Source: Parcubacteria bacterium C7867-008
GTDB lineage: Bacteria > Patescibacteria > Paceibacteria > UBA9973 > UBA2103
Direction of reading: 5' to 3'
DNA length: 64,000 bases
NCBI GenBank assembly: GCA_001189215.1
Contig: LFCR01000006.1
Span: forward strand, 124,001-188,000
Of this stretch, positions 7,439 to 16,600 are shown one piece after another; the stretch's first letter is position 1; each line of letters begins with the position of its first letter. The notes under the pieces are model-generated. The model made no database searches. It saw only the letters and a program-made list of their open reading frames with translations, and had not been told where the DNA came from. Both the position numbers and the translations under genes were made by a program.

Positions 7439-7470
7439 TGAAAACAACCTGTCTCGGACAGGCTGTTTTT
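7439..7470. terminator. Bidirectional intrinsic terminator
   Basis: GAAAACAACCTGTC pairs with GACAGGCTGTTTTTC around a TCG loop, with T-runs on both strands. It separates the radC unit from the convergent response regulator. Confidence 0.8.
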
Positions 7471-8138
7471 CATTCTTCCATCCGGTATCCACGTCCGGGA
7501 ACGGTATAGATAAGCTTCTTCCATTCTGGTCTCTCAATCTTCTTTCGGAGACTCAGCATATGAGACTCGATCGTGTTGGAGAAGGGATCACTGGTCATGT
7601 CCCACACATGTTCCATGATCATTGCACGAGATAACACGCTACCACGATTTCGCATAAGGTATTCGAGTAACATATATTCTTTCTTTGTAAGGTGGATTTG
7701 TATGTCACCTCGTCGCACCACCTGCTTCTTGGTGTCTAGTGAAAGGGTATCGGTAATCAATATATCGCCCTCCATAATGTGAGGTCTTCGTAGTAATGCA
7801 CGGATGCGAGCCATAACCTCTTCAAAAGAGAATGGCTTAATCATGTAATCATCAGCACCTGCATTTAATAGTTCAACCTTTCTCCAGGAATCAGAGAGTA
7901 CCGAAAGTACCAGTATTGGTGTGGTGCGTCCGGTGCGACGAATATCCTCGCATACGGCATATCCATTCTTTTCCGGGAGCATATTATCTAGGATGATGAT
8001 GTCGTAGGCATTGGTACGCGCAAGATAGGATCCTTGAGTACCGTCTTCCGCAGTATCTACGGCAAACGCACGTGCACGCAGATTCTCCGCCAGTGCTTCT
8101 CGAATGTCTGGCTCGTCTTCAATTACTAGTGCGCGCAT
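7470..8138 (-). CDS. OmpR/PhoB-family response regulator (orphan)
   Basis: 222 residues. The receiver domain (1-120) has the acidic pocket E7/D8, phospho-acceptor D51 (IILDNMLP), switch residue S79 and K101 (YMIKPFSF). The winged-helix DNA-binding domain follows (LTKKEYMLLEYLMRNRG, SNTIESHMLSLRKKI, YTVPGRGYRM). It would regulate transcription when phosphorylated. No histidine kinase gene is adjacent, so its partner must be elsewhere or it is phosphorylated by other means. Confidence 0.9.
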   Translation of the reverse strand: MRALVIEDEPDIREALAENLRARAFAVDTAEDGTQGSYLARTNAYDIIILDNMLPEKNGYAVCEDIRRTGRTTPILVLSVLSDSWRKVELLNAGADDYMIKPFSFEEVMARIRALLRRPHIMEGDILITDTLSLDTKKQVVRRGDIQIHLTKKEYMLLEYLMRNRGSVLSRAMIMEHVWDMTSDPFSNTIESHMLSLRKKIERPEWKKLIYTVPGRGYRMEE

Positions 8139-8201
8139 GAGTCTATCGTATCAATGTGCTTCTACGTCACACATAAATACTCTATGGAATAGGGGAAAAG
8201 T

Positions 8202-8239
8202 AGAAGACGATGTGTCTCAATTGAGACACATCGTCTTCT
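8202..8239. repeat. 38-bp perfect palindrome
   Basis: Two 19-bp arms with no spacer, centred on CAATTG at 8220/8221. As RNA it would form a 17-bp hairpin with an AATT loop. It sits between the GFA-family gene and the response-regulator gene (both minus strand). On that strand it is followed by CTTTT, so it may be an unusual terminator or a protein-binding site. Confidence 0.75.
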
Positions 8240-8288
8240 TACGTTGATTTCCTTCACTTAGATATGAAGAAAAGCCGGAGAGTATTCT

Positions 8289-8636
8289 TTAGAAATCTTT
8301 CCCGTTTACAGGAGTAGGGGAGAGTGTGTCCACGTCTACCCCTTCAAGACAGCGGAGATTGATGCCACACATAGCAGTTCCTTCCGGACCCGTTCCGTAT
8401 GCATAGGGCTGTACACCACAGACAGCGCAGAACTGATGATGAATACTTTTCTTATTAAAGAGATATTCGGTGAGAGGAGCCTCAGGAGTGATAAGGGTAA
8501 ATTGTTCCTTTGGTACAAAAGCTAGAATAAGCCCTTTCATTGCACAGTGTGAACAGTTACAGACAATGGCTGTTGAAAGGTCTGCTTCTGTCTCAAACTT
8601 AACTGCACCGCAATGGCATGCTCCATGGTATTTCAT
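8289..8636 (-). CDS. GFA/CENP-V-domain zinc protein
   Basis: 115 residues of the GFA family (glutathione-dependent formaldehyde-activating enzyme-like). Structural zinc motif CHCG (residues 7-10), catalytic-zinc CNCSHC (27-32) and the downstream CAVCG are all intact. Catalytic glutathione chemistry is proven for few members, so only a thiol/zinc role is safe. A TACACT box ends 6 nt upstream of the ATG, with no Shine-Dalgarno. Confidence 0.85.
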   Translation of the reverse strand: MKYHGACHCGAVKFETEADLSTAIVCNCSHCAMKGLILAFVPKEQFTLITPEAPLTEYLFNKKSIHHQFCAVCGVQPYAYGTGPEGTAMCGINLRCLEGVDVDTLSPTPVNGKDF

Positions 8637-8668
8637 GAAGGCAGTGTATCACTTTGTATATAAGAAAG

Positions 8669-8694
8669 TAGCCCCGCTCTGGGGAGCGGGGCTA
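8669..8694 (-). terminator. Intrinsic terminator of the 8710-9387 gene
   Basis: TAGCCCCGCT pairs perfectly with AGCGGGGCTA around a six-base loop. On the minus strand it is followed by CTTTCTTAT. Confidence 0.8.
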
Positions 8695-8709
8695 GGAGGT
8701 CTTCGGCGA

Positions 8710-9387
8710 CTAGGCCAATGCGACAAGCGCATGCAGCTCAGCAATTGCATTTCGAGTCTTGTGTACCAGTACGCCGGTTCTCTGCAGATTTTCCAGATTG
8801 CGAATCCCCCAAGTGAGCGAGGCTCTGCTTTTCTGTGCCTTGGCTCTTTTGAAGATAAACTCCACGGCCTCAGGCACTTCGACCTGAGAGATGACGCACA
8901 GGCCGTTCTCACAGCGGACGCGTACCACTGCTGCACGGTTGTCCGTCACATAGATCCACTGACCCTCATCGATTGCGTACATCTGTTGTACTCGACGGGA
9001 ATTATTTCTGCCGTACTGCCTGAAGGGTAGTGTCTCACCATCACCCCCTGGCCACAGACCCAAGTCGTCTGCCAGGGGCTCGATCCCTTCAAACAGGAGA
9101 TCCTCGCTGATGACGTGGATGATCAAACACCGCACGTCTTCTCCTGCGAAGACCAATCGCTCGCCATTACTAGAAGTATCTTTGAGTCGTGCGCGGAGTA
9201 CATGCCCACCTGCCGTCTGCGGGTAGCCATGAATGTCTCGGCGGTTCCCAAGGAATACTCTGCAATCCTGTCCAAGAACCACGGCAGGAGGATTTGCCTC
9301 CGGACTCATTCTGATACCTGACGAGATGGGCACGCCTTTGTTGAAAGGGTTTCCAGCGCCGATAGTGAAGCAGTTTACTAGGGGCAT
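8710..9387 (-). CDS. Hypothetical protein, higher-GC stand-alone gene
   Basis: 225 residues, family not recognised. It is mostly beta-like with no membrane segment. Basic residues and Cys are scattered (VLGQDCRVFLGNRRD, VRCENGLCVISQVEV), ending in a helical tail (KTRNAIAELHALVALA). Codon use looks distinctly richer in G/C at third positions than in its neighbours. Expression signals are complete: TTGACT-17-TATTAC promoter, GGAGG 5 nt before the ATG, and a strong terminator. It is divergent from lexA but its promoter does not overlap the SOS box. Possibly acquired; function unknown. Confidence 0.7.
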   Translation of the reverse strand: MPLVNCFTIGAGNPFNKGVPISSGIRMSPEANPPAVVLGQDCRVFLGNRRDIHGYPQTAGGHVLRARLKDTSSNGERLVFAGEDVRCLIIHVISEDLLFEGIEPLADDLGLWPGGDGETLPFRQYGRNNSRRVQQMYAIDEGQWIYVTDNRAAVVRVRCENGLCVISQVEVPEAVEFIFKRAKAQKSRASLTWGIRNLENLQRTGVLVHKTRNAIAELHALVALA

Positions 9388-9433
9388 AACTGCCTCCCAT
9401 CCAAGAGCGCTTCCACAATTAGGAATTGCATTA

Positions 9434-9462
9434 GTAATACGTCAGGGGAGATAGAGAGTCAA
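9434..9462 (-). promoter_or_regulatory. Sigma70-type promoter of the 8710-9387 gene
   Basis: Minus strand TTGACT (9462-9457), 17-bp spacer, TATTAC (9439-9434). Predicted start about 40 nt before the ATG, leaving room for the GGAGG ribosome-binding site. Confidence 0.65.
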
Positions 9463-9486
9463 TTTAGTTCTACACAGGAGGAAATA

Positions 9487-9516
9487 TTGACTATCGAACA
9501 AATGTTCGATTATACT
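9487..9516 (+). promoter_or_regulatory. lexA promoter with embedded SOS box
   Basis: TTGACT (9487-9492), 18-bp spacer, TATACT (9511-9516), then 6 nt to the ATG. The spacer contains CGAAC-AAAT-GTTCG (9495-9508) within a larger palindrome ATCGAAC/GTTCGAT. This is the Gram-positive-type LexA operator, placed to block RNA polymerase and give autoregulation. Confidence 0.85.
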
Positions 9517-9522
9517 ATTTAT

Positions 9523-10089
9523 ATGGAAATGAGCCGGCACCGGAAGGTACTATCCTTCTACAAGAAACATAAGCGCATGCCTTCTATAACGGAACTCATG
9601 GCCATATTTGGGTTGTCTTCTCGCAGCAGTGGGTTCTATGTAACAAATCAACTCGTGAAGCAGGGTATTGCAGAGAAGGACAGTACGGGAAAACTCATCC
9701 CTGGTCCTGAACTCTTCACCCTGCCGGTACTCGGTCACATTCGAGCAGGTTTTGCAGCACCCGCAGAAGAGGAACTGGCAGACACCATCACCATCGGTGA
9801 CTACCTACTTGGTCGTCCTGAAGCAAGCTATCTCTTGAAAGTGGAGGGAGATTCCATGCAGGACGCAGGTATACAGGAAGGAGACATGGTGGTGTTTGAA
9901 CGCACTAATGATTACAAGCCAGGAGATATTGTCGTTGCGCTAACCGAAGATGGGTACACCCTTAAGTATCTACGTAAAAAAACAGGAGGATATTATTTGG
10001 AAGCTGCTAACGATAAGTATCCAGACATCCATCCACGTGAGGGTTCTATTATCGGTGTCGTTATATCAACCTTTCGTACCTATGGCTAA
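9523..10089 (+). CDS. lexA: LexA repressor
   Basis: 188 residues. The N-terminal winged helix (KHKRMPSITELMAIFGLSS) is followed by an S24 self-cleaving domain. Cleavage site Ala75-Gly76 (HIRAGFAAP), nucleophile Ser111 (VEGDSMQD) and general base Lys148 (YTLKYL) are all present. The ATG at 9523 is preferred over an upstream TTG because that TTG is part of the -35 box. Transcription should start at the ATG, making it leaderless. It controls itself and, through overlapping frames, the small ORF and the Y-family polymerase that follow. Confidence 0.95.
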   Translation: MEMSRHRKVLSFYKKHKRMPSITELMAIFGLSSRSSGFYVTNQLVKQGIAEKDSTGKLIPGPELFTLPVLGHIRAGFAAPAEEELADTITIGDYLLGRPEASYLLKVEGDSMQDAGIQEGDMVVFERTNDYKPGDIVVALTEDGYTLKYLRKKTGGYYLEAANDKYPDIHPREGSIIGVVISTFRTYG

Positions 10090-10267
10090 ACTCAATGCAT
10101 TCGAACCATTCTTTGGTATGTATCTTCGTACACCAGTGCGTCACTCAGTAAAATATCGTTCTTCACGATTCGCATCGTTTACTGAATGGGAACGTCTCTA
10201 TCTTTCACCTAAGCGCATCATTCCACTACGGTTACGTACTGAACGTTCGGTACACCCGCATGAGTGA
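10082..10267 (+). CDS. Small basic protein in the SOS operon
   Basis: 61 residues, reading MAKLNAFEPFFGMYLRTPV and ending RTERSVHPHE, strongly basic and aromatic. The start overlaps the end of lexA by 8 nt and its stop overlaps the start of the polymerase gene by 8 nt, so all three would be translated from one SOS-induced mRNA. Family not recognised. The tight overlaps and position suggest a damage-response role, perhaps as a polymerase accessory, but that is inference from context only. Confidence 0.55.
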   Translation: MAKLNAFEPFFGMYLRTPVRHSVKYRSSRFASFTEWERLYLSPKRIIPLRLRTERSVHPHE

Positions 10268-11573
10268 GCTACTCTCCACACGATCTTTCCCACGAGCCAT
10301 TGTACACTTTGATGGCGATTCCTTCTTCGCTTCCGTAGAGCAAATAATGAATCATGAGTTACGAGGGAAGCCGGTGATCACGGGTGGGGAGCGTGGTGCC
10401 GCTACATCACTTTCCTATGAAGCGAAACGTATGGGTGCACATCGCGGAATGAGCATGCGTGAGATAAAGAAGATTTGTCCTGATGCGGTGATCGTTGCAT
10501 CAGACTATCTTTCGTACTCAATATACGCACGACGTATGTACGCAATTGTACGTTCTTTCACTCCGGATGTTGAGGAATACAGTATCGATGAGTGCTTTGC
10601 AGACATCACAGGTCTCAGACAGAAGTACCGTATGCCGTATGAACGCATCACAGAAATGATTCAACAGAAACTACATGCTGATCTCGGCATGACTTTTAGT
10701 GCAGGTCTTGGCCCTAATAAGAGCCTAGCAAAAATTGCGTCTAAACATCGTAAGCCAGCAGGCTTCACATCTATTCCAGCTAAAGAAGCACACCTCTTTC
10801 TTAAGGGACTTCCGATAAGCGGCATATGGGGTATGGGAGGAAGTACCAGTCTCTATCTAGAGAAACTTGGGGTACACACTGCGCTAGAGTTCGCGCAGAA
10901 GGATGAGTATTGGCTAACCGCTAATAAGATCAGTAAACCCTATCGAGACATCTGGCTTGAACTACGGGGATTCTTTGTGAAAGGATTAAATACTGGCAGT
11001 GATGATTCCATTGGATCAATCATGAAAACACAAACTTTCACACCTCCCTCAAGTGATCGTGCGTATGTGCTCTCACAACTCGCACGCAACATAGAAGGAG
11101 CTTGTACCAAGGCAAGACGATATAAGGTCAAGGCACGTTCGGCGTCCTTCTATCTAAAGACACAGGACTTTACGTATGGAGGTCTTTCCATAGAACTTTC
11201 TGTTCCTCTTGCAGACCCAAGAGAATTCCAACGATTAGTAGAAATTGAATTCGATCGAGTATTTGAATCAGGAACCTTATACCGTGCCACCGGATTCACG
11301 CTTCGCTCCATCACTGCAGAATCTGCCGTAACACAAGATTTGTTTGGAGAAACGATACGTGCACAGACCAAGGAACGTATTTTAGAAACCGTAGATAGTC
11401 TCAATAATAAATTTGGGAATGGTACTGTGCACTTTGCTTCGAGCTTCACTGCACGAAAGGAAGGAGAAGAGCGTGCAGAAGCACGAGCTCGCAAGGCACG
11501 CCCTAGAATAAGTCTCTCTATCGAGAAGAAACGAAAGTCTTTGAATATTCCGTATCTCGGTATTGTTCGATAG
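10260..11573 (+). CDS. dinB: Y-family translesion DNA polymerase (Pol IV/UmuC-like)
   Basis: 437 residues. Catalytic carboxylates are Asp18 (VHFDGDSFFASVEQ) and Asp110-Glu111 (EEYSIDECFAD); SIDEC is closer to UmuC than to the SIDEA of DinB. The HhH thumb region (LPISGIWGMGG) and little-finger domain follow. QDLFGE (359-364) fits a beta-clamp-binding motif. The basic C-terminal tail is variable. It performs error-prone bypass of DNA lesions. As third gene of the lexA operon it would be induced by DNA damage. Confidence 0.9.
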   Translation: MSELLSTRSFPRAIVHFDGDSFFASVEQIMNHELRGKPVITGGERGAATSLSYEAKRMGAHRGMSMREIKKICPDAVIVASDYLSYSIYARRMYAIVRSFTPDVEEYSIDECFADITGLRQKYRMPYERITEMIQQKLHADLGMTFSAGLGPNKSLAKIASKHRKPAGFTSIPAKEAHLFLKGLPISGIWGMGGSTSLYLEKLGVHTALEFAQKDEYWLTANKISKPYRDIWLELRGFFVKGLNTGSDDSIGSIMKTQTFTPPSSDRAYVLSQLARNIEGACTKARRYKVKARSASFYLKTQDFTYGGLSIELSVPLADPREFQRLVEIEFDRVFESGTLYRATGFTLRSITAESAVTQDLFGETIRAQTKERILETVDSLNNKFGNGTVHFASSFTARKEGEERAEARARKARPRISLSIEKKRKSLNIPYLGIVR

Positions 11574-11594
11574 TCGTGAGCGATTGTATATTTC

Positions 11595-11600
11595 TATACT
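11595..11600 (+). promoter_or_regulatory. -10 box (TATACT) of the 11648 gene
   Basis: TATACT about 47 nt upstream of the ATG. Unlike the leaderless genes there is a leader with GAGAGG before the start codon. Confidence 0.4.
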
Positions 11601-11647
11601 TTGTTGCATAGTGCCTTCGGATTCATTCACGTTTGAGAGGCAACCCA

Positions 11648-12241
11648 ATGGCTATAATCGTACGTCCTCTCGAAGAATCATCTCGTGAGTGGCAAGACCT
11701 ATACACCTACGCTAAGGGCATCTACCTGAACGGTGAGTGCTATACCTTTGCTGCGGCACTTAGTCGTGCACTAGACTGGCCGATGATCGGCCTTATGGAA
11801 GGTGATACGGTTGCGCATGCCGCTGTTCTTACTCCTGAAGACAAGATCTTAGATGTGCGCGGAATACCGTTCGCACAAGATGATCCTGAATTCGGGAGGA
11901 TCTTCAATCACAAACCGCCCTATGATGATTGTCTTCAATTTCTTCTCGAGGAAGACTTTCCAAGACCCTTTCATGAGCGGCACATTCTGATAGCGCAACG
12001 ATATGCGCAGCAGCTCTGGCCATCGTTACCCTGGCCGTATTCTCGAGAACGAAAGGTTCAGAATTTCCTTGAAGGGTTAGAAAGACTTTGCACCGAGCAC
12101 GATGTCTCGATCTTCACCCCAAATGGGGGTTCTATCTTCTTGGAAGATTGTCAGGGAGGTGAAGCAGGATTCGAAGGAACAGCATTCCCAAGTGATGGGA
12201 AATATATCATCAAAAGAATACTCAAAAACGAAGGAGAATGA
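11648..12241 (+). CDS. Hypothetical protein, possible papain-like fold
   Basis: 197 residues from the ATG at 11648, which has GAGAGG about 7 nt upstream. Family not recognised. The order Cys (NGECYTFAAAL), His (TVAHAAVL), Asp (KILDVRG) is spaced like a papain/transglutaminase-type catalytic triad, with the Cys at the head of a helix. A Trp/Pro-rich middle (LWPSLPWPYSRER) and a beta-rich C-terminus follow. A cysteine-hydrolase function is an inference from this pattern only. A strong terminator follows. Confidence 0.6.
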   Translation: MAIIVRPLEESSREWQDLYTYAKGIYLNGECYTFAAALSRALDWPMIGLMEGDTVAHAAVLTPEDKILDVRGIPFAQDDPEFGRIFNHKPPYDDCLQFLLEEDFPRPFHERHILIAQRYAQQLWPSLPWPYSRERKVQNFLEGLERLCTEHDVSIFTPNGGSIFLEDCQGGEAGFEGTAFPSDGKYIIKRILKNEGE

Positions 12242-12263
12242 AGGAGTATCCGTGAATAGACTC

Positions 12264-12287
12264 AAGGCCCCGCGCATGCGGGGTCTG
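12264..12287 (+). terminator. Intrinsic terminator
   Basis: CCCCGC pairs with GCGGGG around a GCAT loop, followed by TCTGTTGTTT, downstream of the 11648 gene. Confidence 0.7.
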
Positions 12288-12291
12288 TTGT

Positions 12292-13551
12292 TTATGGGTG
12301 TGCTGGAGTGCCTTGTGTAACGCGCTTTGCAGTGAGGAAGAACACCACCGCTGCTATATATACGATGATACTCGCAATGATAAGCGGAACCTCAGGAGCA
12401 AATGCCACCGCAATGAATCCTGCAATCACTGGAGGAATGGATTGTGCGAGCGCTTGCACACTTGCTCCGATACCCAGCACAGTACCTTGTTCTTGTGGGC
12501 CAGCAGACCGACTAATCAACCCGTTGAGATTTGCCATGATAAGACCTATGAACATCGCATTCGGTATCGTGATGAGATACAGCAGCCAAGATACGTGAGC
12601 CAGCCAGAAGAAGAACAGTGTTGTACCAACACCAAAGAGAGACACAGTGAGGATGGCGTATGGCTTAAATCGCTTGCCAACGAATCCAGTAACGAATGCT
12701 TGCGTGAGGGCAACGCAGATTCCCACCAGTGCGAAGAAGTCTCCAATACCTGCCTGATTAAATCCAAACTTCTTGATGAGATATACCCCAAAGAAGGTGG
12801 TGAAGAATGTGAAGCCGCTGGTGAAGAGGAATGAGGTACCGAAGAGTGCACGCAGGCCCGGCTTCATAGTTGCTGCACGAATATTAATAAATGATTGTGC
12901 CCAGTGAATGGAACCTTTCGTTTTCTGTGCAAGTGTTTCTTTGAATAAGAACAACACCGCGAGCATATTAAGCGCACTTAATATGGCAGCAAACCAGAAT
13001 GGAGTAGTGGCATTGAACCACGGTACGATCGATGGGTCAGCAAGACGACCACCCAGAAACGGACCGATGATGAACCCAAGACCAAAGGCAGCACCCATAA
13101 GTCCGAATGCGCGTGCACGCTTAGCGGGTGCGGTTGCGTCCGCAATTGCTGCCTGAGCCACCGCGATGTTTCCACCGGTAATACCATCCACGGCACGGGA
13201 GATAAACAGTAGAGGAATATTTTTCGTGATAATACCGACTGCGAATACTACATATGAAAGAGAGGTGCCAGCGAGTGAGATAGCGAGTACTGGTTTTCGC
13301 CCCACGTGATCTGATATCTGTCCAAGTATTGGTGTGGCAAGGAACTGCATGAACGGATATATAGCCGTAAGTGCACCCAGAAGGACGTAACCACCAGCAA
13401 TAGCCACATCAAGGTGATAAGGATAGTTTGGATCGGTAAGAAGAAGAGGAATGATTGGCACCAGCACACCCACACCAATCATATCGATTAGAACTATGGC
13501 GAACACAATAGCCAGCGTATATTTCGAGGGAACAGGTGGGTTCTGAGGCAT
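12292..13551 (-). CDS. MFS transporter, TetA/multidrug-efflux type
   Basis: 419-residue major facilitator with 12 predicted membrane helices. The N-terminal motif VLIDMIGVGVLVPIIPLLL and loop 2-3 motif A (GQISDHVGRKPVLA) are typical of the TetA/drug-H+ antiporter branch. GAAFGLGFIIGPFLGG is the antiporter motif C region. Substrate cannot be inferred. I use the ATG at 13551, immediately preceded by a TTG that could also initiate. It lies downstream of the RND pump genes on the same strand but is separated from them by about 50 nt. Confidence 0.85.
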   Translation of the reverse strand: MPQNPPVPSKYTLAIVFAIVLIDMIGVGVLVPIIPLLLTDPNYPYHLDVAIAGGYVLLGALTAIYPFMQFLATPILGQISDHVGRKPVLAISLAGTSLSYVVFAVGIITKNIPLLFISRAVDGITGGNIAVAQAAIADATAPAKRARAFGLMGAAFGLGFIIGPFLGGRLADPSIVPWFNATTPFWFAAILSALNMLAVLFLFKETLAQKTKGSIHWAQSFINIRAATMKPGLRALFGTSFLFTSGFTFFTTFFGVYLIKKFGFNQAGIGDFFALVGICVALTQAFVTGFVGKRFKPYAILTVSLFGVGTTLFFFWLAHVSWLLYLITIPNAMFIGLIMANLNGLISRSAGPQEQGTVLGIGASVQALAQSIPPVIAGFIAVAFAPEVPLIIASIIVYIAAVVFFLTAKRVTQGTPAHP

Positions 13552-13604
13552 CAATAAAGCGTTACAGAATAATCATTCGGAAAAAGCACTATGCACTACA
13601 AAAC

Positions 13605-16600
13605 CTATACTTCAGATGAAGATTCTTTTGCGAACTTTGCACGCACACTCTTGCCTGGCCAACGATAGTACAGCATCGGGATGAGTACGAGCGTAAGAAG
13701 GAGAGAGAAGGCAAGACCGAACATGATAGCAATAGCCAGTGGACCAAAGAATGCAGAAGAGATGGCAAGTGGGAGCATACCTACTACGGTTACTACCGTT
13801 GTAAGAAGGATGGGACGAAGGCGAGTTGATGCGGCATCAATAACCACTTCTTCAAGGGTGTGATTTGGATTCTCACGATGGATACGCGCAATAGAATCCA
13901 TGAGAATAATGGCGTGATTAATGATCACACCGGCTAAGGCAATCACGCCCAGCATAGAAGTTAGAGAAAGAGGTTGACCTACGATTGCCAGACCAAAGAA
14001 CACACCGATCAAGGACAATGGGATAATCAATAATAGATAGAAGGAATGACGGAAAGAATTGAATTCAAGGACGAGAATTGCAAGCATGAGTGCAGCACCA
14101 GCAATAAGTGCAAGAAACATTTCCGTGAAGGACTTTGCAATATCTTCAGTGGCACCAGCCTGCTTCTTGGTAACACCCTTGCCAAGCATGTCTTCCGTAA
14201 ACTGCTTCTCGAATTCATTAGTCACCTCAACTACGTTCGCATTTGGTGCTACGTCAGCGGTCACGGTAGTGATGCGATCTCCCGCTTCATGACTAATAGA
14301 AGCTTGCGCCGATTCATACGTAATAGTGGCAATAGAAGAGAGAGGAACGGGTCCCTTACTACCCACAACGGTCAGATTTCGAACAGCATCAATGTTTGCA
14401 TGAGTAGTTTCAGATGGATCGGTATAGCCAGGGTTTAGATCAAGCTTTGTGTGTACTTCAATATCATCGGTACCGGTACGAATAGAGGTTGCCTTAGTAC
14501 TAAAGAGAGCAGTACGTAGTGTGTCTGCAACAGCAACAGGAGATACTCCAAACTCTGTTGCTTTAGCACTATCAAGAGAGACAACGAACTCTGCACTTGA
14601 ATTCTTAGTGCTTGAGTTTACATTCACCACGCCAGGAATATCGGAAAGGATATGTGCTGCGTGATCTGCTGTGGCAGTAAGTTCGTCCAGGTCATCTCCA
14701 GAGAATGTAATACTTACCGGAGAGGATGCAGGAGGGCCACCTGCAGGTTCACCAACGGTTACGTTCGCTGACGTAATACCAGCAAACTGTTCACGTAACT
14801 CAGTTACCAGTTCGGCACTGGTCTGTGCATTACCCTTAGGCATATTCACAGTGATGTTTGCAATGTTGCTTCCAGAACTTGGTCCGGTGAACCCACCTGC
14901 AAACTGGCTGCCAGAACCAACTTCACTTACAAATGAGGCAACGTTCTTATTAACGTACAGAATCTCTTCAACCTCACGTACTGAAAGATCCGTTACTGCA
15001 AGATCAGTACCTTGGGGTTTCTCAACCTGCACATAGATATAATCCATGTCCTCACTAGGAAAGAATATTGATTTAACGATGCCGGTAGCAGGGAGTGCCA
15101 GTGCAATGAAGAACAGCACAACCATAGCTATCAAGAATCGCTTCTGATCTTTCTTGTCGTGCAGGAATTTCTTTAGAAAGGCACGGTACTTTTCATGAGC
15201 AATGCGGTTGTATCGCTCCTGCCGTTCTTCCAACGGTGACAGCTCTGCTTTCACAAAGAATACGGAAAGGATTGGTACGAATCCAAGAGCAACAAAGATT
15301 GATGCGATAAGCACAAAGATCACCGTGAACGGAATAGAGGCAAGGAACTTACCAATAATTCCAGAGATAAAGAAAAGAGGAACAAATACCACAACCGTGG
15401 TGAAGGTTCCTGCAATGAGAGGCCATGCGTACTCACGGATCGCTGCAACCGCAGCTTCATGCTTATTTTTATACTTAAGCAGGTGCGTATGGTATGCCTC
15501 CACCACCACAATGCCGGAATCAACGAGAATACCGATCGCAAGGATAAGTGCGAAGAGGGATACGTTGTTGAGAGTATTACCTGAAGCTTGAAGTCCAATA
15601 AAGGCAACAAGGAATGAAAGGGGAATCGATGCAGCAGCAACAAGAGACTCTCGCCAACCAAGGGTTAGAAGAAGTACTAATAGCACAAGGATAACCGTCT
15701 CAATTCCGGCACGAGAAAGCTCCACAAGACTCTTGTTCACCTCCTCAGCTGCATTATAGGAAACAACTATGTCAGTGCCCGAGAGAGTGGTCTTCTTGAG
15801 GTCTTCCAGTTTCTTTTCTACTGCATGACCGGTCTCTACAATATTTCCTCCACGAGACTTGAATATAGAAAGGGTAAGGGAAGGGTTTGCTGGTTCTCCG
15901 TTCACTGATACTCGCGAGTAGCTAGAAGCATCAGAGAGTCCATCTACAACATCTGCCACATCACGTACGTGGAGGGCAACGCCACCAGGTCCTGCAATGG
16001 CAACACCAGCCACTTCGTCCGTGGTTGCGACGCCAGACTCAAAGCGCACCGCGTAGTTAACACCGTCTACTGTTATGGCTCCAGCAGGAGACGCTACTCC
16101 TGCTGCTCGAATTGCTCCGGTAACCTCTGAAAGTGAAAGGTTGTACTGTTGCAGACGATCTCCCTTAACAATTACCTGTACCTCACGTGCACGGACACCA
16201 GATATACCCACCTTCGAAACCCCTGGGACACGCTTTACTTCGTCCGAAACAGACTCGCTGAGTGCGGTGAGCTCAGTTGCTGCGAGGTTTCCAGATATAG
16301 CAACGATCAAGATCGGTTGGTCAGCAAAGTTAACATCGGTAACGGTTGGTGCAAGTGCTTCCGTTGGTAGATCTGGGCGCACCTTATCGACAGCATCCTT
16401 TAGAAGCTGAATGGACTCATCAATATCAGCATTTGCATCAAACTCTACAGATACACTGGACACACCGTCTCCAGAAGTGGAGGTAACTTTCGATACTCGC
16501 TCTACCCCAAGCACACCGCTCTCAATTTTGTCGGTGATAAGTCGTTCAACGTCGGCAGAAGACGCGCCAGGAAGCACGGTAATAACAATACCGAGTGGAA

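Noticed and set aside
8470..9030. 186-codon plus-strand frame spanning the GFA gene and the 8710 gene
   Set aside because: It crosses a strong terminator and two well-supported minus-strand genes, with no initiation signals of its own.
9950..10267. Longer frame running from inside lexA to the polymerase
   Set aside because: The upstream part is out of frame within lexA; only the 61-codon portion from the ATG at 10082 is plausible.
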